Shown here piece by piece: positions 31,298-39,973 of a stretch of 64,000 nt of DNA; position 1 is the stretch's first letter; each line of letters begins with the position of its first letter. The translations under genes and the position numbers were made by a program. The notes beneath the pieces were generated by a model. It made no database searches, was not told the DNA's origin, and saw only the letters and a program-made list of their open reading frames with translations. The DNA lies in the NCBI GenBank assembly GCA_015067435.1, contig SVMM01000003.1, positions 62,001 through 126,000 of the forward strand. The letters are read 5' to 3'. This stretch comes from Oscillospiraceae bacterium. GTDB taxonomy: Bacteria; Bacillota; Clostridia; Oscillospirales; Oscillospiraceae.

Positions 31298-33454
31298 ATG
31301 GAGAGATATCAGTTCGATGAAAGGGAACAGCACTTGATGGAAAACTCGCGCATTCCCTTTGCCGTATACCAGTTCATCGACAGGCGCGTGGTCACGCTCG
31401 CCCTCTCCAGGGGCATGTGCGATCTTCTGGGGCTTGACGATCTGGCGGACGCCTACAGCCTGATGGACCGCGACATGTACCGCAGCACGCATCCCGACGA
31501 CGTGGCGCGCGTCGCCGACGCGGCGTTCCATTTTGCCAGCGCGGGCGGCGAATACGACGTGGTCTACCGCTCAAAGCCGGAAAACAGCGAGGACTACAAG
31601 GTCATCCACGCGCACGGCGAGCACATTGTCACGGAGACCGGCATCCGTCTGGCGGTCATCTGGTACGCCGACGAGGGCGTCTATGCCGCCGGAGGCCCCG
31701 GCGCGAAGTACAAGCTCAACGGCGTGTTCAGCAAGGCGCTGCGCGAGGAGAGCATGGTCCGGCGCAGCTACTACGACAATCTCACCGGCCTTCCGAATCT
31801 GGGCTTCTTTTTCGAGCTCGCCACCCGCAGCAGGGATTCGCTCGCGCTGGACGGGAAGAAGACCGCGATGCTGTTCTTCGACCTCTGCCGGATGAAGTCG
31901 TTCAACCGCGAGCACGGCTTCGCGGAGGGCGACCGTCTGCTGCTCGCCTTTTCGCGGAGGCTGGCGGCGTTTTTCGGCAACGAGAACTGCGCCCATTTCG
32001 GCGAGGACAATTTCGCCGCCTACACCGACGCGGAGGGGCTGGACAGCAAGCTTGCCGACCTGTTTGCGGCGTGCGCCGAGATCAACGACGGGAAAAACCT
32101 TCCCGTCCGCGTGGGCATCTACCTCTGGCAGGACGCGAAAATGGTGGCAAGCACCGCGTGCGACCACGCAAAGGTCGCCTGCGACACGCTGCGCGGCGTC
32201 TATTACTCCACCTATTGCCGCTTCACCGAGAGCATGCTGACGGCGGCCGCCAAGCGGCAGTATTTTATCGACAACCTCGACCGCGCGCTCAGCGAGGGCT
32301 GGATCCAGGCGTATTATCAGCCCATCGTCCGCGCCGCGAACGGCAAGGTGTGCGACGAGGAGGCGCTGGCGCGTTGGACAGACCCGGAAAAGGGCTCCTT
32401 TACGCCGGCGGAGTTCACCCCCGTGCTGGAGGAGGCAAAGCTGATCTACAAGCTTGACCTCTTCATGGTGGATCAGGCGCTGGACAAGATGAAGCGTCTG
32501 GCGGATGAGGGGATCTATATTGTCCCGTGCTCCGTGAACTTCTCCCGCTCCGACTTCGACGCCTGCGATCTGGTGGAGGAGATCCGCCGGCGGGTGGACG
32601 ACCGCGGAATCCCCCGCAGCATGCTGACCATCGAAATCACGGAGAGCGTGATCGGCAGTGACTTCGAGTACATGCGCGAGCAGGTGGACCGCTTCCACGC
32701 GATGGGCTTCCGCGTGTGGATGGACGACTTCGGCAGCGGCTATTCCTCGCTGGACGTCCTGCAGAGCATCCGCTTCGACCTCATCAAGTTCGACATGCTG
32801 TTCATGCAGCAGTTCGACCAGTCGGACAAGTGCAAGATCATCCTCACGGAGCTGACGAAAATGGCCATCGCCCTCGGCGTCGAAACGGTGACGGAGGGCG
32901 TGGAGACCGCCGAACAGGCCGAGTTCCTGCGTGAGATCGGCTGCACGCGCCTGCAGGGCTTCTATTTTTGCAGGCCGCTCCCGCTGGAGGGCGTTCTGGA
33001 CCGCTATCACACGGGGGGCCAGATCGGCTTCGAGAATCCGGAGGAATCCGGGTACTACGCGTCCATCGGTAAAATCAACCTGTACGACCTCGCGGTCGTC
33101 ACAAACGAGGACACGGGGGCGTTCGACCAGTATTTCGACACGCTCCCCATGGCGATCCTCGAATCGAGCGGGGACGAGGCCACGATCATACGCTGCAACC
33201 GCTCCTACCGGGAGTTTATGAAGCGCATGTTCGGGATCGACCTGCGCGGCGTCAAGGTGCGCTTCGACGCCGCGCGGGACACCGGCAATTCGTTTATGGA
33301 CGCGGTGCGCCAATGCGGCAGGGACGGGAACCGGATCATTCTGGACGAGGAGATGCGCGACGGCTCGTCCGTCCACTTCTTCGTGCGCCGCGTCGCGATC
33401 AATCCCGTCACGGGCACCGCGGCGCTGGTCGCCGTTGTCCTCTCCGTCAAGTGA
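31298..33454 (+). CDS. PAS-like / degenerate GGDEF / EAL protein
   Basis: A 718-residue cytosolic protein. The first ~130 residues look PAS-like (YQFIDRRVVTLALSRGMCDLLGL, THPDDVARV). The GGDEF domain (about 155-310) starts YDNLTGLPNLGFFFEL, but the signature reads FGEDNF instead of GGDEF, so cyclase activity is unlikely. The EAL domain (about 325-570) keeps DEEALARW, VNFSRSDF, LTIEITES, MDDFGSGYSS, LIKFDMLF, TEGVETAEQ and QGFYFCRPLP, so phosphodiesterase activity is expected. The C-terminal ~140 residues form a second PAS-like fold (FDTLPMAILESSGDEATIIRCN). No membrane segments are present. RBS is GGGGAG. It diverges from the HD-GYP operon, so two enzymes that would lower cyclic di-GMP share this locus. 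Confidence 0.9.
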   Translation: MERYQFDEREQHLMENSRIPFAVYQFIDRRVVTLALSRGMCDLLGLDDLADAYSLMDRDMYRSTHPDDVARVADAAFHFASAGGEYDVVYRSKPENSEDYKVIHAHGEHIVTETGIRLAVIWYADEGVYAAGGPGAKYKLNGVFSKALREESMVRRSYYDNLTGLPNLGFFFELATRSRDSLALDGKKTAMLFFDLCRMKSFNREHGFAEGDRLLLAFSRRLAAFFGNENCAHFGEDNFAAYTDAEGLDSKLADLFAACAEINDGKNLPVRVGIYLWQDAKMVASTACDHAKVACDTLRGVYYSTYCRFTESMLTAAAKRQYFIDNLDRALSEGWIQAYYQPIVRAANGKVCDEEALARWTDPEKGSFTPAEFTPVLEEAKLIYKLDLFMVDQALDKMKRLADEGIYIVPCSVNFSRSDFDACDLVEEIRRRVDDRGIPRSMLTIEITESVIGSDFEYMREQVDRFHAMGFRVWMDDFGSGYSSLDVLQSIRFDLIKFDMLFMQQFDQSDKCKIILTELTKMAIALGVETVTEGVETAEQAEFLREIGCTRLQGFYFCRPLPLEGVLDRYHTGGQIGFENPEESGYYASIGKINLYDLAVVTNEDTGAFDQYFDTLPMAILESSGDEATIIRCNRSYREFMKRMFGIDLRGVKVRFDAARDTGNSFMDAVRQCGRDGNRIILDEEMRDGSSVHFFVRRVAINPVTGTAALVAVVLSVK

Positions 33455-33469
33455 CCCTGCAACCAGACG

Positions 33470-33508
33470 CCGCAGGACGGGATCATCCCGCGGTTTTTAA
33501 TCTTTTTT
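33470..33508 (+). terminator. Terminator after the GGDEF-EAL gene
   Basis: CCGC...GCGG outer pairs enclose a CGGGAT/ATCCCG palindrome, followed by TTTTTAATCTTTTTT. Confidence 0.7.
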
Positions 33509-33597
33509 AACAAATTCCCATGATATTTCTTAACATTGCCCCTTTATCTTAATACTTGCAAGAGACAAGTGCTTCTTTTCATCTTTATCTCCTTTTT

Positions 33598-33630
33598 GGA
33601 AAGGCGCCGCAAGGCGTCTTTCCTCATTTT
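33598..33630 (+). terminator. Second terminator-like hairpin upstream of the his operon
   Basis: GGAAAGGCGCC (33598-33608) pairs with 33613-33623 at 10 of 11 positions across a GCAA loop, then TCATTTTTT. No gene is seen between 33509 and 33597, so a short RNA could end here. Confidence 0.6.
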
Positions 33631-33681
33631 TTGCGTTGCGAGGGCAAAAATTGGAAAAGTCAATGGCAAAAATGCGAGAAA

Positions 33682-33708
33682 ACCGCGCGGCGAACGCGCG
33701 GTCTTTTG
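33682..33708 (+). terminator. Third terminator-like hairpin upstream of the his promoter
   Basis: ACCGCGCG (33682-33689) and CGCGCGGT (33695-33702), 5-nt loop, followed by CTTTTG. Three hairpins in 250 bp insulate the his operon from upstream transcription; otherwise the 33455-33738 stretch holds nothing recognisable. Confidence 0.55.
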
Positions 33709-33738
33709 TAGTTCTGTCACGAATCGCACAAAGGGGCG

Positions 33739-33767
33739 TTGACGTTATCCGGCTACTGTGTTATCAT
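33739..33767 (+). promoter_or_regulatory. Promoter of the histidine operon
   Basis: TTGACG (33739-33744), 17-bp spacer, TATCAT (33762-33767), 36 bp before the first ATG. No T-box or His-codon leader is visible. Confidence 0.8.
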
Positions 33768-33772
33768 GCTAA
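33761..33772. promoter_or_regulatory. Candidate operator for the HisR-like repressor
   Basis: TTATCATGCTAA is a near-palindrome centred on CATG (10 of 12 bases symmetric) lying over the -10. It is followed by TTGT-TAAT-ACAA (also symmetric). A repressor encoded by the first gene would block transcription here. Assignment is by position and symmetry only. Confidence 0.4.
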
Positions 33773-33802
33773 ATTGTTAATACAAAAAACAGGAGGGGCA
33801 CT

Positions 33803-34099
33803 ATGGATTATCTGCATTCAGAGGCCATGGACCGTCTGTACGGCGTCATCGCGTCGCTGCGCACCGAAGAGGAGTGCGCCGCGTTTTTTGAGGATCTCTG
33901 CACGGTCCGTGAGCTTCAGGATCTGTCGAAGCGTCTGGACGCGGCGATCCTGCTCGACCGCGGGCTGAACTATCAGGAGATCGCGGAGCGTGCCGGCATC
34001 AGCACGGCGACCATCAGCCGCGTGAACAAAAACGTCCGCTACGGCTGCGGCGGCTTCCGCGCCGTGCTGGACCGCATGCACACGGAGGTGGAAACATGA
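33803..34099 (+). CDS. hisR: YerC/TrpR-family regulator of histidine genes
   Basis: A 98-residue TrpR-like protein. SLRTEEECAAFFEDLCTVRELQDLSKRLD is the TrpR-family helix core, and LNYQEIAERAGISTATISRVNKNVRYGCGG (about 55-85) is the helix-turn-helix. YerC/YecD proteins in Firmicutes are predicted histidine-gene repressors, and its place as the first gene of the his operon agrees. It has a GGAGG site and overlaps hisZ by 4 bp. The co-repressor would be histidine by analogy with Trp for TrpR. Confidence 0.88.
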   Translation: MDYLHSEAMDRLYGVIASLRTEEECAAFFEDLCTVRELQDLSKRLDAAILLDRGLNYQEIAERAGISTATISRVNKNVRYGCGGFRAVLDRMHTEVET

Positions 34100-35058
34100 A
34101 GCTGGACCCCTCGATCCTGGACGATACGGAAAAGCTGAATCTGGCGCTGCGCTCGCTGTATCTGCGGCACGGCTTCACCCGGTTCCGCATGGGGAAGTTC
34201 GAAAAGTACGACCTGTACATGCAAAACAAGGACTTCCTGATCTCCGACAATATCATCACGTTCACCGACACCAACGGCGTCCTGATGGCGCTCAAACCGG
34301 ACGTGACGCTCTCGATCATTAAAAGCCGCCGCGACGTGCCTGGCACACTGCAAAAGATCTGCTACAACGAAAACGTGTACCGCGTGTCCAAGGGCGCGGG
34401 CTGCTTCCGGGAGCTGATGCAGGCGGGCGTGGAGTGCATCGGCAGCGTGGACGAGCGCTGCGTGGGCGAAACGCTGCTTCTGGCGGCGGAGAGCCTCGCC
34501 CTGTGCGCGCCGGAATACGTGCTCTCCGTGTCGCATCTGGACATCCTGCGCAGCTTTGTGGAGAGCGTTTCCGATAGCGCGTCCGTCCGCCGGCGCATCC
34601 TCAAGTGCGTGAGCGAGAAGAACCTGCACGGCATTTCGGGCATCTGCCGCGACGAGGGCATCGCATGGAGCAAGGCGGAGGCGCTGCGCGCCCTGCTGGG
34701 GCTCTACGGGACGCCCGAGAGCGTGATGCCGCGCCTCAGAGAGCTCTGCGCGGGCCGGGCGCTGGACGCGGAGCTCGCCCACCTCGACAGCGTGCTCTCC
34801 GTGCCGCTGGGCGCGGGGCTGGGCGGCCGGGTGCGGCTGGACTTCTCGTCCGTGAGCAACATGAACTACTACAACGGCGTCCTCTTCAAGGGCTTCATCG
34901 AGGGCGTGCCCGACAGCGTTTTGTCCGGCGGGCAGTACGATAAGCTGATGCGCCGCATGGGAAGCCGGTCGAACGCCGTCGGCTTCGCCGTGTATCTGGA
35001 CATGCTGGAGCGGCTGAGCGATATGGAGGCGGTGGTCCCCGCCTTCGCGGAGGAATAG
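34096..35058 (+). CDS. hisZ: ATP phosphoribosyltransferase regulatory subunit HisZ
   Basis: A 320-residue class II HisRS-like protein without aminoacylation function. Motif 2-like FRELMQAGVECIG and the motif-3-like segment LSGGQYDKLMRRMG are visible, as is YYNGVLFKGFIEG, equivalent to the histidine-A motif. It lacks the C-terminal anticodon-binding domain of true HisRS (normal HisRS is about 420 residues). HisZ forms an octamer with the short HisG encoded next and confers histidine feedback. ATGA overlap with hisR. Confidence 0.93.
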   Translation: MKLDPSILDDTEKLNLALRSLYLRHGFTRFRMGKFEKYDLYMQNKDFLISDNIITFTDTNGVLMALKPDVTLSIIKSRRDVPGTLQKICYNENVYRVSKGAGCFRELMQAGVECIGSVDERCVGETLLLAAESLALCAPEYVLSVSHLDILRSFVESVSDSASVRRRILKCVSEKNLHGISGICRDEGIAWSKAEALRALLGLYGTPESVMPRLRELCAGRALDAELAHLDSVLSVPLGAGLGGRVRLDFSSVSNMNYYNGVLFKGFIEGVPDSVLSGGQYDKLMRRMGSRSNAVGFAVYLDMLERLSDMEAVVPAFAEE

Positions 35059-35077
35059 AAAGAGATGGAGAACAACG

Positions 35078-35701
35078 ATGCTGAACATTGCGCTGCCCAA
35101 GGGACGGTTGGGTGAAACCGTCTACGATATCTTTGAAAACGCGGGCTTTCCCTGCCCCTCCATTCGGGAGAGCGGCCGAAAGCTGATCTTTGAGAACCCG
35201 GACGCGGACGTCCGCTATTTCTGGGCGAAGCCCTCCGACGTGTCGATCTACGTGGAGCGCGGCGCGGCAGACATCGGTGTGGTGGGCAAGGACATCCTGC
35301 TGGAATACGAGCCGGACGTCTACGAGCTGCTCGACCTCGGCGTCGGCACGTGCCGCATGGCGGTCGCCGCGCCGCGGGGCTACCGGGACAACCCGCAGCA
35401 CACGCTGCGCGTGGCGACAAAGTTTGCCCGCATCGCGCGCAACCACTACGCCGCCGCCGGGAGGGACATCGACGTCATCCATCTCAACGGCTCCATTGAG
35501 ATCGCACCGATCCTGGGGCTTTCGGACGTCATTGTGGACATCGTGGAGACAGGGACGACGCTGCGGGAGAACGACCTTGAGGTCATCGAGACCATCGTAC
35601 CCGTCAGCGCGCGCCTGATTGCCAACAAATCGAGCTATGCCTTCAAGACCGCCCAGATCGAGCGGCTGACGAGGGAGCTTGCGAAGAAAGAGGAGGCGTG
35701 A
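35078..35701 (+). CDS. hisG: ATP phosphoribosyltransferase, short form
   Basis: A 207-residue HisG catalysing the first histidine step (ATP plus PRPP to phosphoribosyl-ATP). It opens LNIALPKGRL; the PRPP-binding loop reads DIVETGTTLRENDL (about 152-165), and GVVGKDILLEY is also conserved. The length shows the short form, which lacks the C-terminal ACT-like regulatory domain and needs HisZ, encoded just upstream (19-bp gap). Confidence 0.96.
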   Translation: MLNIALPKGRLGETVYDIFENAGFPCPSIRESGRKLIFENPDADVRYFWAKPSDVSIYVERGAADIGVVGKDILLEYEPDVYELLDLGVGTCRMAVAAPRGYRDNPQHTLRVATKFARIARNHYAAAGRDIDVIHLNGSIEIAPILGLSDVIVDIVETGTTLRENDLEVIETIVPVSARLIANKSSYAFKTAQIERLTRELAKKEEA

Positions 35702-35703
35702 AT

Positions 35704-36987
35704 ATGATCCGGATCATGACCTACGGCGAGACGCCGAACAGTGAGATCTTTCTGCGCGGCCTCGGCGTCGTCGACGTCAGCGACGTGGTGCGCGTCATCA
35801 TCGACGACGTACGCGCCAACGGCGACCGCGCGCTGCTGTCCTACGAGGAGCGCTTCGACCACGCGCATTTGAGTTCCCTTGAGGTAAGCGCCACGGAGAT
35901 CGAGGCGGCGCTCGCGGCGACGGAGCCCGCGTTCCTCGACATCCTGCGCCGCGCCGCGGCGAACATCCGCCGCTTCCACGAGCAGCAGAAGCGGCAGGGC
36001 TTCGTGCTCGACGAGGCGAACGGCGTCATGCTCGGGCAGAAGATCGAGCCCATGGAGCGCGTGGGGCTGTACGTTCCGGGCGGCACCGCCGCGTACCCCT
36101 CCACCGTACTGATGGACGCCATCCCCGCAAAGATCGCGGGCTGCCGCGAGGTCGTGATCGTCACGCCGCCCAACGCGGAGGGAAAGATCAATCCCGCCAT
36201 CCTCGCCGCCGCGTCGGTCGCGGGCGTGGACCGCATCTTCAAGACCGGCGGCGCGCAGGCGATCGCCGCCCTCGCCTACGGCACCGAGAGCGTGCCCCGC
36301 GTGGACAAGATTGTCGGCCCCGGCAACGCCTACGTCGCGGAGGCGAAGCGGCAGGTGTTCGGCACGGTGGCGATCGACATGATCGCGGGGCCGAGCGAGG
36401 TGCTGATCGTCTCCGACGGCAAGAGCGACGCGCGGCACCTCGCGGCGGATATGCTGGCGCAGGCGGAGCACGACAAGATGGCGACCGCCGTGCTGGTGAC
36501 GGACTCGATGGCGCTTGCCCACGCGGTACAGTCGGAGCTGGAGGCGCAGCTTCCCCGGCTCGCGCGCGAGGAGATCGCCCGCGCCTCCATCGAGAACAAC
36601 GGCAAGATCATCGTCGCGGAGGATCTCTCCGCCGCCATCGAAATCGCCAACGAGATCGCGCCGGAGCATCTGGAGCTGTGCGTGGACGAGCCGTTCGCCT
36701 ATCTCGGCGCGATCCGGCACGCGGGCAGTGTGTTCCTCGGCCGGAACACGCCGGAGGCGCTGGGCGACTATCTCGCCGGTCCCAACCACACGCTGCCCAC
36801 CGGCGGCACCGCGCGCTTTTCCAGTCCCTTGGGCGTGGACGATTTTATCAAAAAAACGCAGTTCATTTACTACACAAAGGACGCGCTGGGCGCCGTCGCG
36901 GAGGACATCGCCGTCTTCGCGCGCAAGGAGGGGCTGACCGCCCACGCCAAAAGCGCAGTCATTCGATTTGAGGAGGAGCAGTCATGA
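35704..36987 (+). CDS. hisD: Histidinol dehydrogenase
   Basis: A 427-residue enzyme making histidine from histidinol with two NAD. PGGTAAYPSTVLMDAIPAKIAG, GPGNAYVAEAKRQVFG, DMIAGPSEVLI, AQAEHDKMATAVLVT and GPNHTLPTGGTARFSSPLGV carry the metal-binding Gln/His and catalytic Glu/His residues. ATG at 35704 is preferred over GTG at 35698 because a GGAGG lies 8 nt upstream of it. It is 2 bp after hisG and overlaps hisC by 4 bp. Confidence 0.96.
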   Translation: MIRIMTYGETPNSEIFLRGLGVVDVSDVVRVIIDDVRANGDRALLSYEERFDHAHLSSLEVSATEIEAALAATEPAFLDILRRAAANIRRFHEQQKRQGFVLDEANGVMLGQKIEPMERVGLYVPGGTAAYPSTVLMDAIPAKIAGCREVVIVTPPNAEGKINPAILAAASVAGVDRIFKTGGAQAIAALAYGTESVPRVDKIVGPGNAYVAEAKRQVFGTVAIDMIAGPSEVLIVSDGKSDARHLAADMLAQAEHDKMATAVLVTDSMALAHAVQSELEAQLPRLAREEIARASIENNGKIIVAEDLSAAIEIANEIAPEHLELCVDEPFAYLGAIRHAGSVFLGRNTPEALGDYLAGPNHTLPTGGTARFSSPLGVDDFIKKTQFIYYTKDALGAVAEDIAVFARKEGLTAHAKSAVIRFEEEQS

Positions 36988-38048
36988 GTCGATTTTTCAG
37001 TGTAAAATACAATATGCTGGAGCCCTATACCCCCGGCGAGCAGCCGCAGGACATGCAGTATGTCAAGCTCAACACCAACGAGTCCCCCTTCCCGCCCTCG
37101 CCCAAGGCGATCGAGGCGGCGGCAAAGGCGGCGGAGCGTTTGCAGCTCTATTCCGACCCCGAGTGCCGGACGCTGACGGAGAAGTTCTGCGAGGTGTTCG
37201 GCACGGGCAAGGACGAGGTCATTTTCGCCAACGGCTCGGACGAGGTGCTGAACTTCGCGTTCATGGCGTTTTGCGACGACGCGCACCCTGCGGCGTTCCC
37301 CAACATCACCTACGGCTTCTACCCGGTGTTCGCGCAGCTCAACGGCGTGCCGTACCGGGAGATCCCCCTGTTCCACGACCTGACGATCAATCCGGAGGAT
37401 TACTGCGGCATCAACAAGACGATCTTCCTCCCCAACCCCAACGCGCCGACGGGCATTGCCCTCCGCCGCAGCGACATCGAGCCGATCCTGCGCACGAACC
37501 CGAACAACGTGGTCATCGTGGACGAGGCTTACGTGGATTTCGGTACGGAGAGCTGCCTCACGATGACGCGGAAGTACGAAAACCTGCTCGTGGCGCAGAC
37601 GTTCTCCAAGTCCCGCTCCATGGCGGGCGCGCGGCTGGGCTACGGCGTCGGGAACCCGGAGCTGATCCGCGACCTCAACACGATCAAATACTCCACCAAC
37701 CCCTACAACATCAACAGCATGTCCATGGCGGCGGGCATCGGCGAACTCAGCGACGAGGAGTACACGCGCAAGAACTGCCGGACCATCGAGGAAAACCGCG
37801 AATTCACCGTGGAGGCGCTGCGCCGCAGGGGCTTCGCGATCCCGGATTCCAAGGCGAACTTCATCTTCGTCAAGCACGTCATGCTCGACGGCGAGACGAT
37901 CTACCGCAAGCTCAAGGAGCGCGGCGTGCTGGTGCGCCACTTCACAAGGCCCATCATCGCCGATTACAACCGCATTTCCATCGGCACGAGGGAGCAGATG
38001 CAGACGCTGATCGACAAGCTGGACGAGATTTTGGGGGAAACGGCATGA
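36984..38048 (+). CDS. hisC: Histidinol-phosphate aminotransferase
   Basis: A 354-residue fold-type I PLP enzyme. KLNTNESPFPPSP is the N-terminal HisC signature, NGSDEVLNFAFMAF the cofactor phosphate-binding region, LPNPNAPTG and VDEAYVDF the PLP-ring binding Asn and Asp, and TFSKSRSMAGARLGYG holds the Schiff-base Lys (about 215). It transfers an amino group from glutamate to imidazole-acetol phosphate. Overlaps hisD and hisB by 4 bp each. Confidence 0.95.
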   Translation: MSRFFSVKYNMLEPYTPGEQPQDMQYVKLNTNESPFPPSPKAIEAAAKAAERLQLYSDPECRTLTEKFCEVFGTGKDEVIFANGSDEVLNFAFMAFCDDAHPAAFPNITYGFYPVFAQLNGVPYREIPLFHDLTINPEDYCGINKTIFLPNPNAPTGIALRRSDIEPILRTNPNNVVIVDEAYVDFGTESCLTMTRKYENLLVAQTFSKSRSMAGARLGYGVGNPELIRDLNTIKYSTNPYNINSMSMAAGIGELSDEEYTRKNCRTIEENREFTVEALRRRGFAIPDSKANFIFVKHVMLDGETIYRKLKERGVLVRHFTRPIIADYNRISIGTREQMQTLIDKLDEILGETA

Positions 38049-38632
38049 GAACGGCTGAGCTGAGCAGGACCACGGCGGAGACGGACATCCGCCTCTCCCT
38101 CTCGCTGGACGGGACCGGAAAGAGCAGCGTCGACACCGGCTGCGGCTTCCTCGACCACATGCTGACGCTCTTCGCGCGGCACGGGCGCTTCGATTTGACG
38201 CTCACGTGCAAGGGCGACGTGAACGTGGACTACCACCACACCACGGAGGACGTCGGCATCGTGTTGGGGCAGGCGTTCGCACAGGCGCTGGGCGAAAAGC
38301 GCGGCATCAGGCGCTACGGAAGCATGCTGCTGCCGATGGACGAGGCGCTGATCCTCTGCGCGGTCGACCTCTCGGGGCGCGCGCACCTTGAATACGCGCT
38401 GGATATCCCGACGCAGAAGGTCGGCGACTTCGACACGGAGCTGACGAAGGAGTTCTTCCTTGGCTTCGTGCGCAGCGCGGCGTGCACGCTGCACCTGCGC
38501 CAAATGGCGGGAGAAAACTCCCACCATATCATCGAGGGCGCGTTCAAGGCGTTCGGGCGCGCAATGCGGGAGGCGGTCGCCATTGACGAGGCGTTCCGCG
38601 ATGAGATCCCGTCCACAAAGGGGATGTTGTAA
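38045..38632 (+). CDS. hisB: Imidazoleglycerol-phosphate dehydratase
   Basis: A 195-residue monofunctional HisB. The Mn-binding histidines are in GCGFLDHMLTLFARHG, DYHHTTEDVGI and ENSHHIIEGAFKA. Dehydrates IGP to imidazole-acetol phosphate. No phosphatase domain is fused, which explains the separate PHP phosphatase at the end of the operon. ATGA overlap with hisC. Confidence 0.96.
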   Translation: MRTAELSRTTAETDIRLSLSLDGTGKSSVDTGCGFLDHMLTLFARHGRFDLTLTCKGDVNVDYHHTTEDVGIVLGQAFAQALGEKRGIRRYGSMLLPMDEALILCAVDLSGRAHLEYALDIPTQKVGDFDTELTKEFFLGFVRSAACTLHLRQMAGENSHHIIEGAFKAFGRAMREAVAIDEAFRDEIPSTKGML

Positions 38633-38633
38633 T

Positions 38634-39245
38634 ATGGTTGCAATCATCGATTACGGCGTCGGAAACCTGTTCTCGCTGCAAAGCTCCTTTGCCGCCATCG
38701 GGCAGGAGGCGGTCGTGACCGCCGATCCCGAACGCATCCGCGCCGCCGACCGCATCCTGCTGCCGGGCGTGGGCGCGTTCCGCGACGCGGCTGACAAGCT
38801 GCGCGCGAGCGGCATGGACGCCGTCGTGCTCCGCGAGGCGAAGCGCGGCAAGCCGCTGCTTGGCGTCTGTCTCGGCATGCAGCTGCTGTTCGACAGGAGC
38901 TATGAGTACGGCGAGCACGAGGGGCTCGGCCTCATCCCGGGCAGCGTGCGCCCCATCGCGGATGTCATCCCCGAGGGGCTGAAGATCCCGCACATTGGCT
39001 GGAACGCGCTGACGATCACGCGCGAAACGCCGCTTCTCGGACGCATTCAAAGCGGCGAGCACGTCTATTTTGTCCATTCCTACTACGCCGCCGACTGCGC
39101 CGACGCGGTGATCGCGACGACCGAGTATGGCGCGGAGCTGACGGCGGCGGTGGCGTCCGGCAGCGTGTACGGCTGCCAGTTCCACCCGGAAAAAAGCGGC
39201 GCGACGGGGCTCAATATCCTGCGCGCCTTCTGTGAGGATGTGTGA
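38634..39245 (+). CDS. hisH: Imidazole glycerol phosphate synthase glutaminase subunit
   Basis: A 203-residue class I glutamine amidotransferase. IIDYGVGNLFSLQ starts the domain, the nucleophile is in GVCLGMQLLF (Cys about 80), and YGCQFHPEKSG holds the His-Glu pair. It supplies ammonia to HisF. It begins 1 bp after hisB. Confidence 0.96.
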   Translation: MVAIIDYGVGNLFSLQSSFAAIGQEAVVTADPERIRAADRILLPGVGAFRDAADKLRASGMDAVVLREAKRGKPLLGVCLGMQLLFDRSYEYGEHEGLGLIPGSVRPIADVIPEGLKIPHIGWNALTITRETPLLGRIQSGEHVYFVHSYYAADCADAVIATTEYGAELTAAVASGSVYGCQFHPEKSGATGLNILRAFCEDV

Positions 39246-39247
39246 GC

Positions 39248-39973
39248 ATGGTTATTTTTCCGGCAATCGACCTCTATGAGGGCAAGGCGGTGCGCCTCTA
39301 TCAGGGCGACTACGCGCAGATGACCGTCTACAGCGACGATCCGCCGGCTCTGGCGAAGGATTTCACCGCCGCGGGGGCGGCGCACATCCATCTGGTCGAT
39401 CTGGAGGGCGCGAAGACCGGCGAGACGCCGAACTTCGACGTCGTGCGCGCCATCAAGGCGTCGAGCGGCGCGTTCTGCGAGATCGGCGGCGGCGTGCGCT
39501 CCATGGCGGTGGTCGAGCGCTATCTCGGCGCGGGGCTGGACCGCGTGATCCTCGGCACCGCCGCGCTGACGGACGAGGCGTTTCTGCGCGCGGCGGTGGA
39601 AAAATTCGGCGGGAAGATCGCCGTCGGCGTGGACATCCGCGACGGCTTCGTCGCCATCCGCGGCTGGACGGAGCAATCGGCGCAGGACGCCTTTTCCTTT
39701 TGTCAGAAGATGCAGGCGCTCGGCGTACGGACGTTGATCTGCACCGACATTTCGCGCGACGGCGCGATGCGCGGCACGAACCGCGCGCTCTACGAGCGCC
39801 TGTCCGGCGAGCTTGATTTGCAGATCGTCGCCTCCGGCGGCGTGTCCACGCTGGACGACGTGCGCTCGCTCGCCGAAATGGGGCTCTACGGCGCCATCAT
39901 CGGCAAAGCCTATTACACCGGAGCCGTCGACCTGCGCGAAGCGGTCGCGGCGGCAAGCGAGGTGGAAAAATGA
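39248..39973 (+). CDS. hisA: ProFAR isomerase
   Basis: A 241-residue beta-alpha barrel. FPAIDLYEGKAVRLYQGDY has the first catalytic Asp, EIGGGVRSMAVVERYL and ILGTAAL bind the first phosphate, and CTDISRDGAMRGTN the second catalytic Asp. ATG at 39248 is taken; GTG at 39242 overlaps hisH but has poorer ribosome-site spacing. Overlaps hisF by 4 bp. Confidence 0.96.
   Translation: MVIFPAIDLYEGKAVRLYQGDYAQMTVYSDDPPALAKDFTAAGAAHIHLVDLEGAKTGETPNFDVVRAIKASSGAFCEIGGGVRSMAVVERYLGAGLDRVILGTAALTDEAFLRAAVEKFGGKIAVGVDIRDGFVAIRGWTEQSAQDAFSFCQKMQALGVRTLICTDISRDGAMRGTNRALYERLSGELDLQIVASGGVSTLDDVRSLAEMGLYGAIIGKAYYTGAVDLREAVAAASEVEK

Noticed and set aside
36968-38044. N-terminal extension of hisB
   Set aside because: The frame is open across hisC, but homology begins at 38045 with an ATGA overlap; the upstream part is a shadow of hisC.
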